Source: Burkholderiales bacterium
Lineage (GTDB): Bacteria > Pseudomonadota > Gammaproteobacteria > Burkholderiales > SG8-41
Assembly (NCBI GenBank): GCA_030833315.1
Contig: JAURHM010000018.1
Coordinates: 1 to 51,693 of the forward strand
DNA length: 51,693 nucleotides
Reading direction: 5' to 3'
Part shown: positions 29,552-38,720 of the stretch, in pieces
How the letters are laid out: every line of letters begins with the position of its first letter
Position numbering within the stretch: the stretch's first letter is position 1
Program-made: the position numbers and the translations under genes
Notes under the pieces: generated by a model
What the model was told of the DNA's origin: nothing
The model's input: only the letters and a program-made list of their open reading frames with translations
Database searches by the model: none

Positions 29552-30223
29552 GTGGATCCGGAAGCCGTCAGCACCCGCATCGGGTACCGTTTCCGCGAGC
29601 AGGGTCTGCTGCGGCGCGCGCTGACACACCGTTCCTTCGGCGCGACACATAACGAAAGACTGGAGTTCCTCGGTGACAGCGTGGTCAACTGCACCGTCGC
29701 TTTGGAGCTCTACGAGAAATTTCCCGACTTGAGCGAAGGTGAGTTGTCGCGTCTGCGCGCCAATCTGGTCAACCAGCAGACCCTGCACCGCATTGCGCTG
29801 GATCTCCATCTCGGCGACCAGTTGCTGCTGGGTGAAGGTGAACTTAAAAGCGGCGGTGCGGCACGTCCGTCGATTCTGGCGGACAGCGTCGAGGCGCTGA
29901 TTGGAGCCACACTGCTTGATGGCGGATTTGCTGCAGCTCAAGCAGTCGTCCGGCGCCTTTTTGGCTCAGACCTTGCCCAAATCGATCCCAGCATCAGCGG
30001 CAAGGATGCCAAGACCCTGTTGCAGGAATTCGCTCAGGGTAAAGGTATGGCGCTGCCGGTCTATTCCTTGCTGGCTACTCGCGGTCATGCGCATGCGCAA
30101 ACATTCGAAGTGCAGTGCTTCCTCGAAGGCTGCGATATCAGGACAGAAGGTCAGGGCGGCAGTCGGCGCGCCGCTGAGCAGGATGCAGCCGGCAAAGCGT
30201 ATGAACAGGCGACCCGAAAATGA
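29552..30223 (+). CDS. rnc: Ribonuclease III
   Basis: Cleaves double-stranded RNA in rRNA and mRNA processing. The 223 residues show ALTHRSFG, the signature NERLEFLGDSVV with catalytic acidic residues, ADSVEALIGATLLDGG, and a C-terminal double-stranded RNA-binding domain (about 155-222: DAKTLLQEFAQGKG, GGSRRAAEQDAAGKAYE). It uses a GTG start; the codon follows a weak ribosome site. Overlap ATGA with era. Confidence 0.96.
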   Translation: MDPEAVSTRIGYRFREQGLLRRALTHRSFGATHNERLEFLGDSVVNCTVALELYEKFPDLSEGELSRLRANLVNQQTLHRIALDLHLGDQLLLGEGELKSGGAARPSILADSVEALIGATLLDGGFAAAQAVVRRLFGSDLAQIDPSISGKDAKTLLQEFAQGKGMALPVYSLLATRGHAHAQTFEVQCFLEGCDIRTEGQGGSRRAAEQDAAGKAYEQATRK

Positions 30224-31113
30224 ACAGTAATAAAGAGCACCGCTCCGGTTATGTAGCCATCGTTGGACAGCCCAATGTCGGCAAGTCTACCTTGCTCAAT
30301 CAGTTGGTCGGCCAGAAAATCAGCATCACCTCCCGTCGTCCTCAGACAACCCGACAGCGAATCATCGGCATCGTCACCCAGCCCGGTGCGCAGTTCGTTT
30401 TTGTTGATACCCCGGGTTTTCAGACCAGGCACGGCAATGCATTGAACCGGATGATGAACCGCAGCGTTTCGCGGAGCGTGGTCGATGTGGATGCGGTAGT
30501 TTGGGTTATTGAAGCGCTGCACCTGAATGCCGGTGACCAGGCGGTGCTGCCGTTACTGCAGGACGGTGCGCCACTGATTATTGCCGTCAATAAAATCGAT
30601 GAGGTCGGCAACAAGAACGAATTGCTGCCGTTCATGCAGAAGCTGGATGAACTTGCGCATCCGCGCGCGATTGTGCCGGTGTCTGCCAAGACCGGTATTG
30701 GCACCGAGGACCTGCTGAATGCCATTCGCGAGCTGCTGCCTGAGCGTGCGCGCCTTTATGGCGAGGATGAAATCACCACGGCCAGTGAACGTACACTGGC
30801 CGCAGAATTGATACGCGAAAAGCTGTTTCGTTTGCTGGGTGAGGAATTGCCTTATTCTGCGATGGTGGAAATCGAAAAATTCGAAATTGTCGACGGCCTG
30901 CGACGCATCCATGCCGGCATCCTGGTCGACAAAGCCGGTCATAAAGGCATTGTCATTGGCAAGGGCGGTGAGAAGCTCAAGCAGATTGCTTCACAGGCGC
31001 GAACGGACATGGAGCGCCTGTTCGGCGGCAAGGTGTTTCTTGAGGTCTGGGTCAAGGTTAAATCCGGCTGGGCTGATGATGCGGCAACATTGAGGCGTCT
31101 GGGAATTGATTAA
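30220..31113 (+). CDS. era: GTPase Era
   Basis: Era binds the 3' end of 16S rRNA and assists 30S assembly. The 297 residues contain G1 VGQPNVGKSTLLN, G3 VDTPGF, G4 NKIDEV and G5 VSAKTGIG, then a C-terminal KH domain with GIVIGKGGEKLKQIASQARTDMERL. It is translationally coupled to rnc by ATGA, the normal arrangement. Confidence 0.97.
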   Translation: MNSNKEHRSGYVAIVGQPNVGKSTLLNQLVGQKISITSRRPQTTRQRIIGIVTQPGAQFVFVDTPGFQTRHGNALNRMMNRSVSRSVVDVDAVVWVIEALHLNAGDQAVLPLLQDGAPLIIAVNKIDEVGNKNELLPFMQKLDELAHPRAIVPVSAKTGIGTEDLLNAIRELLPERARLYGEDEITTASERTLAAELIREKLFRLLGEELPYSAMVEIEKFEIVDGLRRIHAGILVDKAGHKGIVIGKGGEKLKQIASQARTDMERLFGGKVFLEVWVKVKSGWADDAATLRRLGID

Positions 31114-31186
31114 AATATCAATAAAAACAATATGTTGCGTAACTCCTGTGGGGCCTGCCTCCAATCCCTGATGCGAAAGCCTGGTT

Positions 31187-31915
31187 ATGGCTGCTGAACG
31201 CCCCCGACGCGATGGGCACCCCGGCTATCTGCTGCATACCTATGCCTATCGTGAGACCAGTCTGGTTGCGGAAATCTATGTTCGTGAAGTAGGGCGGGTC
31301 GCGGTCATTGCGCGCGGCGCCCGGCGTCCGCGCTCCGCGCTACGCGGGGTGCTGATGGCGTTCCAGCCGCTGATGCTCAGCTGGTCGGGAAAATCAGAAT
31401 TGAAAACCCTGCACAAGGCGGAGTGGCAGGGGGGGTATGCGCCCTTGCGCGGCCTGAGCCTGATTTGCGGGTTTTACCTGAATGAACTCTTGCTGAAACT
31501 GCTGCCACGCGAAGATCCCCACGAGGAACTGTTCGAGGCCTATGCGACCGCATTGGCGCAGCTTCCTGCGGCGCAGGACCATGCCGCGGTGCTGCGCCGT
31601 TTCGAGCGCGTGCTGCTGCAGGAATTGGGTTACGGGCTGGTTTTTGACCGTGAGGCGGTTAGCGGTGCACCGATCGTGGCTGACGCGCGCTACCGTTACG
31701 TCCCGGATCGGGGCCCGGTTGCTGCCGGTGAATCCTGCGAGCAAAGCGGCGTAGAATTGGCCGGGAAAACGCTGATGGATATGGCGGTGGATCAATATAC
31801 CGATCCGCGGACTGTTCAGCAGAGCAAGTTGTTGATGCGCTCCCTGATCAACCATTGTCTGGGTAACCAGACGCTGCACACCCGACAACTGCTGCGAGAC
31901 CTGCAGCAACTATAG
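31187..31915 (+). CDS. recO: DNA repair protein RecO
   Basis: RecO helps load RecA on SSB-coated DNA in the RecFOR pathway. The 242-residue protein has an N-terminal OB-fold (GYLLHTYAYRETSLVAEIYVREVGRVAVIARGARRPRS cut across residues 10-48) and a helical C-terminal part with the LRRFERVLLQELGYGL segment. No zinc-binding cysteine set is seen, which is usual for proteobacterial RecO. It lies between era and pdxJ as in most proteobacteria. Confidence 0.94.
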   Translation: MAAERPRRDGHPGYLLHTYAYRETSLVAEIYVREVGRVAVIARGARRPRSALRGVLMAFQPLMLSWSGKSELKTLHKAEWQGGYAPLRGLSLICGFYLNELLLKLLPREDPHEELFEAYATALAQLPAAQDHAAVLRRFERVLLQELGYGLVFDREAVSGAPIVADARYRYVPDRGPVAAGESCEQSGVELAGKTLMDMAVDQYTDPRTVQQSKLLMRSLINHCLGNQTLHTRQLLRDLQQL

Positions 31916-31936
31916 AGATTGCAGGCCGTACTAGGC

Positions 31937-32689
31937 ATGACAGGCATGACCAAACTCAGCGTCAACGTCAACAAGATTGCATTGCTGCGAAATTCGCGAA
32001 ACCTCGGCATTCCGAGCGTTGTCCGGGCTGCCGACATTGCATTGCGTGCGGGCGCGCACGGCATCACCGTGCATCCGAGGCCTGATGCGAGACATATCCG
32101 TGCTTCTGATGTGCACGATTTGTCGCAACTGCTCAAGCAGTGGCCCGACGCAGAATTCAATATTGAAGGCAATCCTTTCGAGCCTCCGCTGCTCGAACTT
32201 GCCGACGCCGTGCGTCCGCAGCAATGCACACTGGTTCCCGATGATCCTGCAGCATTTACCTCGGATCATGGCTGGGACCTTGCGCGGCACGGCGACCGCC
32301 TGAGACCGGTAATCGCCGGGCTGCAGGACTTGGGCGTCCGGGTGAGCCTGTTCATGGACCCGCTGCCGGAAGCGATGATTATTGCCGCAGCTATCGGCGC
32401 CGATCGTGTCGAACTCTATACCGAGCCCTATGCGGCTGCATTTGGCACCGCAGAGGAGGTCGCAACCGTTGCCCGTTATGCTGAGGCCGCCCGCAGCGCG
32501 ATGGCAGCCGGCCTTGAGGTCAATGCCGGTCACGATCTGAGTCAGGCCAATTTGCCGCTTTTTCTTTCCGCAGTACCCGGGTTGGCGGAGGTGTCCATCG
32601 GCCATGCACTGATTGCTGACGCACTCGAACTCGGACTCGCCGCTGCGGTTGAGGCCTACCTTCGTGCGATGGATCGGACGAAACCATGA
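31937..32689 (+). CDS. pdxJ: Pyridoxine 5'-phosphate synthase
   Basis: PdxJ condenses deoxyxylulose-5-phosphate with 3-amino-2-oxopropyl phosphate to pyridoxine phosphate, the last ring-forming step of vitamin B6 synthesis. The 250-residue TIM barrel has [78 protein letters not shown] and the phosphate-binding [14 protein letters not shown] at 31937 or 31946 are both possible. Overlap ATGA with acpS. Confidence 0.96.
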   Translation: MTGMTKLSVNVNKIALLRNSRNLGIPSVVRAADIALRAGAHGITVHPRPDARHIRASDVHDLSQLLKQWPDAEFNIEGNPFEPPLLELADAVRPQQCTLVPDDPAAFTSDHGWDLARHGDRLRPVIAGLQDLGVRVSLFMDPLPEAMIIAAAIGADRVELYTEPYAAAFGTAEEVATVARYAEAARSAMAAGLEVNAGHDLSQANLPLFLSAVPGLAEVSIGHALIADALELGLAAAVEAYLRAMDRTKP

Positions 32690-33063
32690 TTTACGGCATC
32701 GGTATCGACGTCATCCAGCCGCACCGTGTTGCCCGCCTGCTCGACAAGTATGGCGAGCGTTTCGTCAAACGGGTGTTGACGCCGCTGGAGCAGCCGCGTT
32801 ATCTGCGCAGCGCACAACCGGTGCTGTACCTGGCCAACCGGTTCGCTGCCAAGGAAGCGTTTTCCAAGGCAATTGGAACCGGCTTCCGTTACCCTGTCAC
32901 ACTGCAATGCATCAGCGTTGTGCAGAATCCTGCAGGCAAACCCAGTCTTGCCTTCAATGAAGCGCTTGAAGCGATGGTCAGGGGCAATGGCATCATCAGC
33001 CATCATCTGACTATCAGCGACGAATCCAACCTGGCCTGCGCCTGCGTGGTGCTCGAAAAATGA
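32686..33063 (+). CDS. acpS: Holo-[acyl-carrier-protein] synthase
   Basis: AcpS transfers 4'-phosphopantetheine from CoA to ACP. The 125-residue protein has the magnesium-binding [26 protein letters not shown], and [16 protein letters not shown]. It overlaps both neighbours by ATGA. Confidence 0.96.
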   Translation: MIYGIGIDVIQPHRVARLLDKYGERFVKRVLTPLEQPRYLRSAQPVLYLANRFAAKEAFSKAIGTGFRYPVTLQCISVVQNPAGKPSLAFNEALEAMVRGNGIISHHLTISDESNLACACVVLEK

Positions 33064-34121
33064 ATCCTTCCATGCCTCTCGGACCGGTAATGCTTGATGT
33101 CGCCGGCACACAACTAAATGCAGATGACCGCAAGCGGCTGCTGCATCCTCTGGTCGGTGGCGTCATTCTCTTCAGCCGCAATTTCGAATCCTGCCAGCAA
33201 CTGCAGCAGTTGACCTCGGATATTCATGCTCTGCGCAATCCTGCGCTGATTATTGCAGTGGATCACGAGGGAGGGCGGGTGCAGCGCTTCCGCGAGGGAT
33301 TCACCCGTCTGCCGCCGATGCGGGAACTCGGCCTGATCTGGGATCGCGACCGTCGCCATGCCGCAGCGCTGGCACGTGAGATCGGTTTCATCCTTGCTGC
33401 CGAACTCCGGGTATACGGTGTTGACCTGTCGTTTGCGCCGGTGCTGGATGTCGACTACGGCAACAGCAGCGTGATCGGCGATCGCGCCTTCCACAGTAAG
33501 GTCGATGCGATTGCCGAACTTGCTACGGCCCTGATGCACGGCCTGCGTGACGGCGGCATGGCCGCAGTAGGTAAACATTTTCCCGGACACGGCCATGTCA
33601 GCGCGGATTCACATCATGAAGTGCCGGTGGATGAGCGTTCTTACGCTGACATTGAGAGCGAGGATCTGCTGCCGTTCCGCCGCCTGGTCGGCAGCGGCAT
33701 GGGCGGCATCATGCCGGCCCACGTGATTTATCCCAAAGTCGATCTTTCTCCGGCCGGTTTTTCCGAAAAATGGCTGAAGCAAATATTACGTACCGATCTC
33801 GGTTTTGATGGTGTTATTTTCAGTGATGACCTGAGCATGGAAGGCGCCAGCGTCGCCGGCAATGTGGTTTCTCGTGGCGAGGCAGCTCTAAAGGCGGGAT
33901 GCGACATGGTACTGGTTTGCAATAACCCGCAATCCGCTGATGAATTGCTGGCCGGTTTGCACTATACGATGCCCGCTGTCAGTCTCGCGCGGCTCGCACG
34001 ATTGCATGGTCGCGCACATGCGGAGAATGCGGTCAAGTTGCGCGAGGACCCGCGTTATGTGGCGGCACTCCATGCGATAGCCGGGCTGGGTGCGCACAGC
34101 GGCGATCTGCCGTTTGCCTGA
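33060..34121 (+). CDS. nagZ: Beta-N-acetylhexosaminidase NagZ
   Basis: Cytoplasmic GH3 enzyme that removes GlcNAc from anhydromuropeptides in peptidoglycan recycling. The 353 residues contain [19 protein letters not shown], the NagZ-specific [15 protein letters not shown] loop with the catalytic His, and [13 protein letters not shown] with the nucleophile Asp. It is joined to acpS by ATGA and followed by a glycosylase gene three bases later. Confidence 0.96.
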   Translation: MNPSMPLGPVMLDVAGTQLNADDRKRLLHPLVGGVILFSRNFESCQQLQQLTSDIHALRNPALIIAVDHEGGRVQRFREGFTRLPPMRELGLIWDRDRRHAAALAREIGFILAAELRVYGVDLSFAPVLDVDYGNSSVIGDRAFHSKVDAIAELATALMHGLRDGGMAAVGKHFPGHGHVSADSHHEVPVDERSYADIESEDLLPFRRLVGSGMGGIMPAHVIYPKVDLSPAGFSEKWLKQILRTDLGFDGVIFSDDLSMEGASVAGNVVSRGEAALKAGCDMVLVCNNPQSADELLAGLHYTMPAVSLARLARLHGRAHAENAVKLREDPRYVAALHAIAGLGAHSGDLPFA

Positions 34122-34124
34122 GCA

Positions 34125-34814
34125 ATGCCGAAACAAAAAGCATCGATAACGCGCGGACCGCAAGCTGAAGCCTTTTCTACGGCCTGTAAGCGCTGCCCGC
34201 GGTTGTCTGCACACCTCGCTGCGGTGAGGGCTGAATATCCTGAATATCATGCGCGACCCGTTGTGCCGTTTGGCGACAGCAATCCAAGTTTGCTGATTGT
34301 CGGTTTGGCGCCTGGCATGCATGGCGCGAACCGGACCGGGCGGCCGTTCACCGGCGACTATGCCGGAGTATTGCTTTACGAAACGCTGCACCGTTTCGGT
34401 TTCGGCAGCCAGGCCGTGGCGATTGCCGCCGGTGACAGTCTGGTGCTGAAAGGCTGCCGGATTACCAACGCCGTCAAATGCCTGCCGCCGGAGAACAAGC
34501 CTTTGCCTGCCGAAATCCGTGAGTGCAACGGATTTTTGCGTGCTGAGCTTGAAGGACTGGCAACGGGTACGGCGATACTGGCGCTGGGTACGGTTGCCCA
34601 CCAGGCGGTATTGCGCGCCTTTGATCAGCGTATCGCCGACTTTCCATTCCGGCATGGTACCAGTCATGACATCAAGGGCGGCCGCGTTCGCTTGTTCGAC
34701 AGCTATCACTGCAGCCGCTACAACACGAATACAAAACGGCTGACTACAGAAATGTTCCACGAAGTTTTTGCGGCCATCCGCAAATACACCGACCGGCTGG
34801 CTGCAGCAGGCTGA
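34125..34814 (+). CDS. Uracil-DNA glycosylase, type 5 (UdgB-like), iron-sulfur
   Basis: A 229-residue UDG-superfamily enzyme that removes uracil and other deaminated bases from DNA. The family motif is LIVGLAPGMHGANRTGRPFTGD (58-79), where Ala replaces the catalytic Glu of type 4 enzymes; the C-terminal DSYHCSRYNTNTKRLT (192-207) is the type 5 signature. Four cysteines fit the [4Fe-4S] cluster: C21, C24 (CKRC), C119 and C134. It lies between nagZ (3 bases) and uvrC (2 bases), so probably forms one repair-linked transcript with uvrC. Confidence 0.9.
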   Translation: MPKQKASITRGPQAEAFSTACKRCPRLSAHLAAVRAEYPEYHARPVVPFGDSNPSLLIVGLAPGMHGANRTGRPFTGDYAGVLLYETLHRFGFGSQAVAIAAGDSLVLKGCRITNAVKCLPPENKPLPAEIRECNGFLRAELEGLATGTAILALGTVAHQAVLRAFDQRIADFPFRHGTSHDIKGGRVRLFDSYHCSRYNTNTKRLTTEMFHEVFAAIRKYTDRLAAAG

Positions 34815-34816
34815 GC

Positions 34817-36616
34817 ATGCCGGAACCTTCGGATATCGCTGCAGGCTTGCCCCATTTGCCGGGGGTTTACCGGATGATCGGCAAGGAAGGCGAGGTCCTG
34901 TACGTCGGCAAGGCGCTGGACCTGCGCAAACGCGTCACTTCCTATTTTCAGCGCAGCGAGGCGCTGTCACCCCGGATACGCCTGATGGTGTCCCAGATCG
35001 TTACCATCGACACTACCGTCACGCGCTCGGAGTCCGAGGCGCTACTGCTCGAGAACAATTTGATCAAGGCGCTGTCGCCGCGATACAACATCCTGTTTCG
35101 CGATGACAAGTCCTATCCTTATCTGATGCTGAGCGGGCACCGTTTCCCGCGACTGGGATTTTTTCGCGGCAATCCCGACAAGCAGAACCGCTATTTCGGT
35201 CCTTTCCCGAATTCCGGCGCCGTCCGCGAAAGCATGCAGCTGCTGCAAAAAGTATTCCGGTTGCGGACTTGTGAAGATAGCGTGTTCGAGCATCGTTCAC
35301 GACCTTGCCTGATGCACCAGATCCGGCGATGCACTGCGCCTTGCGTGGGTCTGATCGGCAATGCCGAATATGCCGATGATGTGCGCAGTGCTGAAATGTT
35401 CCTTGCCGGTGAAGAAAATGCGGTTTTTGACCGCTTGACCGAGCGCATGAATGTCGCTGCCACTGAAATGCGCTACGAAGATGCCGCGGTCTGCCGTGAT
35501 CAGATCAGCGCTTTGCGCAAGGTTCGTGAGCGGCAGTATGTCAGCAGCGATGCCGGCCGCGATGTCGATGTGATTGCCTGCGGTTTTGACGCTGGCGTCT
35601 GTTGCGTCAATCTGGTGATGATCCGCGGCGGACTGCATCTGGGCGACCGTAATTTTTTCCCGCAGAATGCCGATGGTGTCGAACCGGCGCAGATCATTGA
35701 GGCCTTCATTGCCCAGCACTATCTACTACACCCGGTTCCGCCGCAACTGGTTGCGGGGGAGGCGATTGCGGTGGAGGGTCTGGAAGAAACATTGTCCGAA
35801 CGGGCCGGGCGACGGGTGAAAATCAGCGCCAACCCCATCGGTGAGCGCCGGGTCTGGTTGCAGATGGCAGCCAAAAATGCCGAGCTTGGCGCTGCCCAGC
35901 GTAATGCCCGTAAGCAGGATGACGCGGCGAAGCTGATTGCACTGCAGCGTGCGCTGGATTTGCCTGAAACCGTCCAGCGCATCGAGTGTTTTGACATTAG
36001 TCATACGCAGGGCGAGGCAACGGTGGCGTCCTGCGTGGTCTACGACCGGGGTGCCATGCAGAACAGCGAATACCGCAGGTTCAACATGAAGGAAGTCACG
36101 CCGGGCGATGACTACGGTGCAATGCGCGAGGTGCTGACGCGTCGCTATCGCAAAGTGGTATCCGGAGAGGGTAAGATGCCTGACCTGATCATGATTGATG
36201 GTGGTCAGGGGCAGTTAGGGGTTGCCATCGAAGTGGCCTGTGAGCTGGGTTTGAATGTCCCGCTGCTCGGTGTCGCCAAAGGCGTGTCGCGAAAACCGGG
36301 AATGGAGCAGTTGCTGATGGCTGGGCATGAGGGTGCGTTCCGGCTAAATTCGGATGATCCGGGACTGCACCTGATCCAGCAAATCCGTGACGAGGCGCAC
36401 CGCTTTGCCATCGAAGGTCATCGTGCCCGCAGGGCAAGAACACGTTCGGTGTCGACGCTGGAAGAGATTTCCGGTGTGGGAGCCAAGCGGCGCCAGCGCT
36501 TGATGGCGCGTTTCGGCGGTCTGCGCGGTTTGATTGCGGCAAGCGCCGAGGAAATGGCGCAGGTGGATGGCATCAGCAAGGAACTGGCTAAACGGATTTA
36601 TGACGCACTGCACTGA
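34817..36616 (+). CDS. uvrC: UvrABC system protein C
   Basis: UvrC makes both incisions in nucleotide excision repair. The 599 residues show the GIY-YIG domain (LPGVYRMIGKEGEVLYVGKA at about 12-31), the Cys-rich RRCTAPCVG segment, a UVR motif (about 195-230), the RNase H-like endonuclease domain with ECFDISHTQGEATVAS and MIDGGQGQLG, and C-terminal helix-hairpin-helices (LEEISGVGAKRRQRLMARFGGLRGL). pgsA follows 15 bases later. Confidence 0.97.
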   Translation: MPEPSDIAAGLPHLPGVYRMIGKEGEVLYVGKALDLRKRVTSYFQRSEALSPRIRLMVSQIVTIDTTVTRSESEALLLENNLIKALSPRYNILFRDDKSYPYLMLSGHRFPRLGFFRGNPDKQNRYFGPFPNSGAVRESMQLLQKVFRLRTCEDSVFEHRSRPCLMHQIRRCTAPCVGLIGNAEYADDVRSAEMFLAGEENAVFDRLTERMNVAATEMRYEDAAVCRDQISALRKVRERQYVSSDAGRDVDVIACGFDAGVCCVNLVMIRGGLHLGDRNFFPQNADGVEPAQIIEAFIAQHYLLHPVPPQLVAGEAIAVEGLEETLSERAGRRVKISANPIGERRVWLQMAAKNAELGAAQRNARKQDDAAKLIALQRALDLPETVQRIECFDISHTQGEATVASCVVYDRGAMQNSEYRRFNMKEVTPGDDYGAMREVLTRRYRKVVSGEGKMPDLIMIDGGQGQLGVAIEVACELGLNVPLLGVAKGVSRKPGMEQLLMAGHEGAFRLNSDDPGLHLIQQIRDEAHRFAIEGHRARRARTRSVSTLEEISGVGAKRRQRLMARFGGLRGLIAASAEEMAQVDGISKELAKRIYDALH

Positions 36617-36631
36617 GCATATTGCACTGAA

Positions 36632-37201
36632 ATGACTTTCAATCTCCCCATACTGCTCACCTGGCTACGGATTCTGATGATTCCGTTGTTTGCCGGCGTG
36701 TTTTATTTTGAGCAGGCCTGGCTGTCCCATGCCACGCAGAATCTGGTGGCGACCATTATTTTCACCGTTGCTGCGATTACCGACTGGCTGGACGGGTGGT
36801 TGGCCCGCCGTCTGAACCAGACTTCGGCATTCGGTGCTTTTCTGGATCCGGTCGCTGACAAGCTGATGGTGGCTGCCGCGCTGATCATCCTGGTCCAGTT
36901 GGGCCGCGTCGATGCGGTGGTGGCACTGATCATTATCGGGCGCGAGATTGCAATTTCGGCTTTGCGGGAGTGGATGGCCGCGATCGGGCAGGGTAAGAGC
37001 GTTGCGGTGTCCATGGTCGGCAAGATCAAGACTGCGGCCCAGATGATCGCCATCCCGATGCTGCTTTACCGCGATGCCATCGGCGAGTTTGATCCCCAGC
37101 GCTGGGGCACCTGGCTGATCTGGGGGGCGGCCTTGCTGACCCTGATTTCGATGGGGTATTACCTGAAAATGGCCTGGGCAGCCGCCCGAGGCCGGATATA
37201 G
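36632..37201 (+). CDS. pgsA: CDP-diacylglycerol-glycerol-3-phosphate 3-phosphatidyltransferase
   Basis: Inner-membrane enzyme for the committed step to phosphatidylglycerol. The 189 residues have about five membrane segments and the CDP-alcohol phosphotransferase motif DWLDGWLARRLN...GAFLDPVADK (about 50-77) with all conserved Asp residues. The uvrC-pgsA-tRNA order is common in proteobacteria. Confidence 0.95.
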   Translation: MTFNLPILLTWLRILMIPLFAGVFYFEQAWLSHATQNLVATIIFTVAAITDWLDGWLARRLNQTSAFGAFLDPVADKLMVAAALIILVQLGRVDAVVALIIIGREIAISALREWMAAIGQGKSVAVSMVGKIKTAAQMIAIPMLLYRDAIGEFDPQRWGTWLIWGAALLTLISMGYYLKMAWAAARGRI

Positions 37202-37207
37202 CGGTGG

Positions 37208-37237
37208 TTGCGGGATTTCGCAGGTTTGGCTTATAAT
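37208..37237 (+). promoter_or_regulatory. Promoter of the tRNA-Gly/tRNA-Cys unit
   Basis: TTGCGG (37208-37213), 18 bases, and a perfect TATAAT (37232-37237), followed by a GC-rich discriminator (CCCCGGC). This discriminator is typical of stringently controlled stable RNA promoters. The tRNA begins about 18 bases after the predicted start. Confidence 0.75.
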
Positions 37238-37261
37238 CCCCGGCTGCGAGTTGTAGGCGAT

Positions 37262-37337
37262 GCGGGAATAGCTCAGTTGGTAGAGCGCAACCTTGCCAAG
37301 GTTGAGGTCGGGAGTTCGAGCCTCCTTTCCCGCTCCA
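37262..37337 (+). tRNA. tRNA-Gly (GCC)
   Basis: 76 bases including an encoded CCA. The acceptor stem GCGGGAA pairs with TTCCCGC; the D arm is GCTC-AGTTGGTA-GAGC; the anticodon stem CAACC/GGTTG holds loop TTGCCAA with anticodon GCC; the T loop is TTCGAGC. Confidence 0.97.
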
Positions 37338-37391
37338 AATTCTGGGGAAAACGGTTAAGACAATTTGCCGTTTTCCCCTTTCAGTTTCAGC

Positions 37392-37465
37392 GGCGCGGTA
37401 GCAAAGCGGTTATGCAGAGGATTGCAAATCCTTCCAGGGCGGTTCGACTCCGCCCCGCGCCTCCA
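37392..37465 (+). tRNA. tRNA-Cys (GCA)
   Basis: 74 bases with encoded CCA. The acceptor stem GGCGCGG pairs with CCGCGCC; the anticodon stem AGGAT/ATCCT holds anticodon GCA (loop TTGCAAA); the T loop is TTCGACT. It follows tRNA-Gly by 54 bases and probably shares its transcript. Confidence 0.97.
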
Positions 37466-37861
37466 AAATAACCGGCAGTCGGACTGAAATATTTACGCCG
37501 GCTGTTTTGATTCAGGCGAATTAGTTTCGCCGTTTAGTTCCCCGGGTTTCCCAAAACATTCTTTTCCTATCTGTAGCATTTGCTGCATCTTTATGCTTTT
37601 CAAATGCTTGCTGTTTTGTGCCCGTAAGTCATCCCAATGGACTGATGAGCAGGCTCAGCGAAGAAGCGCTGATATAAAAAAATCGCAGATTAACCGGCCC
37701 GCGATAGTGGAAACAGATAGGCGAAATGGCTGATTTCGTCAGAGCTCATTTCAGTATGGAAGCTGAAAAATTCGCAAAGGTTCTAAAAGCGGGAGTCGTA
37801 CGCTTGGATTGATTGGCGTTTGAACTCATGGATGATCAGGTTACCCCCACTGCTAAGGCTC
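37466..37861. other. Gene-free stretch between tRNA-Cys and tRNA-Leu
   Basis: 396 bases with no convincing reading frame. It contains several short inverted repeats (CAGCG/CGCTG near 37660, CGAAAT/ATTTCG at 37722-37738) and the likely terminator of the tRNA-Leu transcript. A small RNA here cannot be excluded, but no strong promoter was seen. Confidence 0.5.
37676..37705 (-). terminator. Candidate terminator of the tRNA-Leu transcript
   Basis: Read on the minus strand: ATCGC (37705-37701), a 14-base loop, GCGAT (37686-37682), then a run of seven T. The stem is short (5 bp). It lies about 160 bases downstream of tRNA-Leu. Confidence 0.4.
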
Positions 37862-37946
37862 TGGTGCCCGGGGCCGGAATCGAACCGGCACGCCTTGCGG
37901 CTTCGGATTTTAAGTCCGATGCGTCTACCAATTTCGCCACCCGGGC
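37862..37946 (-). tRNA. tRNA-Leu (TAA)
   Basis: 85 bases, class II tRNA with encoded CCA. The acceptor stem GCCCGGG pairs with CCCGGGC; the D arm contains TGGTAGAC; the anticodon loop CTTAAAA gives TAA; a long variable arm (GCCGCAAGGC region) identifies leucine; the T loop is TTCGATT. Confidence 0.96.
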
Positions 37947-37955
37947 ACGTAGCGC

Positions 37956-37984
37956 ATTCTACTCCACGGTAATTTGGCAGGTAA
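37956..37984 (-). promoter_or_regulatory. Candidate promoter of tRNA-Leu
   Basis: On the minus strand TAGAAT (37961-37956) is a good -10 box nine bases before the tRNA; TTACCT (37984-37979) is a weak -35 box at a 17-base distance. Confidence 0.4.
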
Positions 37985-38130
37985 CGTGTTGTAACGCCGG
38001 AGACACCCGCGCGGCAGGGGAGGTAAAAGGACTGCTGGGCTATAATCTGTGTTCGTAACAATTTTGACTTTTCTGATGGCAAGCCTTTTCGCATTTCAAA
38101 CGGCGACTGCGGCACAACGACAAGATAAAC

Positions 38131-38586
38131 ATGATTGTTTTTGATCTCGGCTGCGACAATGACCACCGGTTCGAGGGCTGGTTTTCCTCGAGCACGGATT
38201 TTGAGCGCCAGCAAAAGGAAAACCAGTTAAGTTGTCCGCTATGCGGCAGCCCGAATATCAACCGGCTGTTGACCGCTGCGCGACTCAACACCGGCCATGC
38301 TGCGCAGCCTGAACGCGAATCTCCGGATGCCCCGGCGGCCAATGCTGCTCAATACGCCAACTTTGATGCTGCGCGCATGCTCAAACTGATATCCCACATA
38401 GTCGAAAGTACCGAGGATGTCGGTCGTGCATTTCCTGAGGAGGCACGCAAGATCCACTATAAGGAAGCGCCGGAACGGCAGATCCGCGGCACCGCTTCAC
38501 CGCAGGAAGTCGACGCCTTGCGTGATGAAGGCATTGATGTCATTCCGCTGCCGGTACCGCCGCATCTGGGTGGAAAAACGCATTAA
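38131..38586 (+). CDS. DUF1178 family protein
   Basis: A 151-residue protein of unknown function. It begins IVFDLGCDNDHRFEGWFSSSTDF and has a putative zinc-binding CPLCGS (about 35-40), both typical of DUF1178. The C-terminal half is conserved too (RKIHYKEAPERQIRGTAS). No signal peptide. It stands alone between tRNA-Leu and a stress-protein gene. Confidence 0.88.
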   Translation: MIVFDLGCDNDHRFEGWFSSSTDFERQQKENQLSCPLCGSPNINRLLTAARLNTGHAAQPERESPDAPAANAAQYANFDAARMLKLISHIVESTEDVGRAFPEEARKIHYKEAPERQIRGTASPQEVDALRDEGIDVIPLPVPPHLGGKTH

Positions 38587-38596
38587 TCTTTTTTCT

Positions 38597-38611
38597 ATAA
38601 GTAATTGTTTT
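38597..38611 (+). repeat. Intergenic AT-rich element, copy 3
   Basis: ATAAGTAATTGTTTT differs from the 46181-46195 copy in one base. It follows the DUF1178 stop by ten bases and lies before the FNR-type promoter. Confidence 0.4.
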
Positions 38612-38679
38612 AAAAAATTTTTATGCCGGAGCGGGTTGATCTCCTGAGCCCGGTAAAAGAGGCCTTGACTGCCGGCGAT

Positions 38680-38720
38680 TTGATCCGCATCAAAAGCCTG
38701 TCCGACCCTCGTGATATTCT
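38680..38720 (+). promoter_or_regulatory. FNR/ANR-type box with class II promoter for the universal stress gene
   Basis: TTGAT-CCGC-ATCAA (38680-38693) is a perfect FNR/ANR/DNR consensus palindrome. A -10-like TATTCT lies at 38715-38720. If the start is at about 38728, the box is centred at -41.5, the classic class II activation distance. Universal stress genes are known targets of Anr in pseudomonads. The leader to the ATG at 38779 would be about 50 bases. Confidence 0.65.

Noticed and set aside
37208-37471. 87-codon plus-strand frame covering both tRNAs
   Set aside because: It lies over a promoter and two complete tRNA genes and has no family resemblance.
37466-37520. Hairpin after tRNA-Cys as terminator (CCGGC/GCCGG)
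   Set aside because: Only five pairs with a loop above 20 bases and no clear T run; too weak to list.
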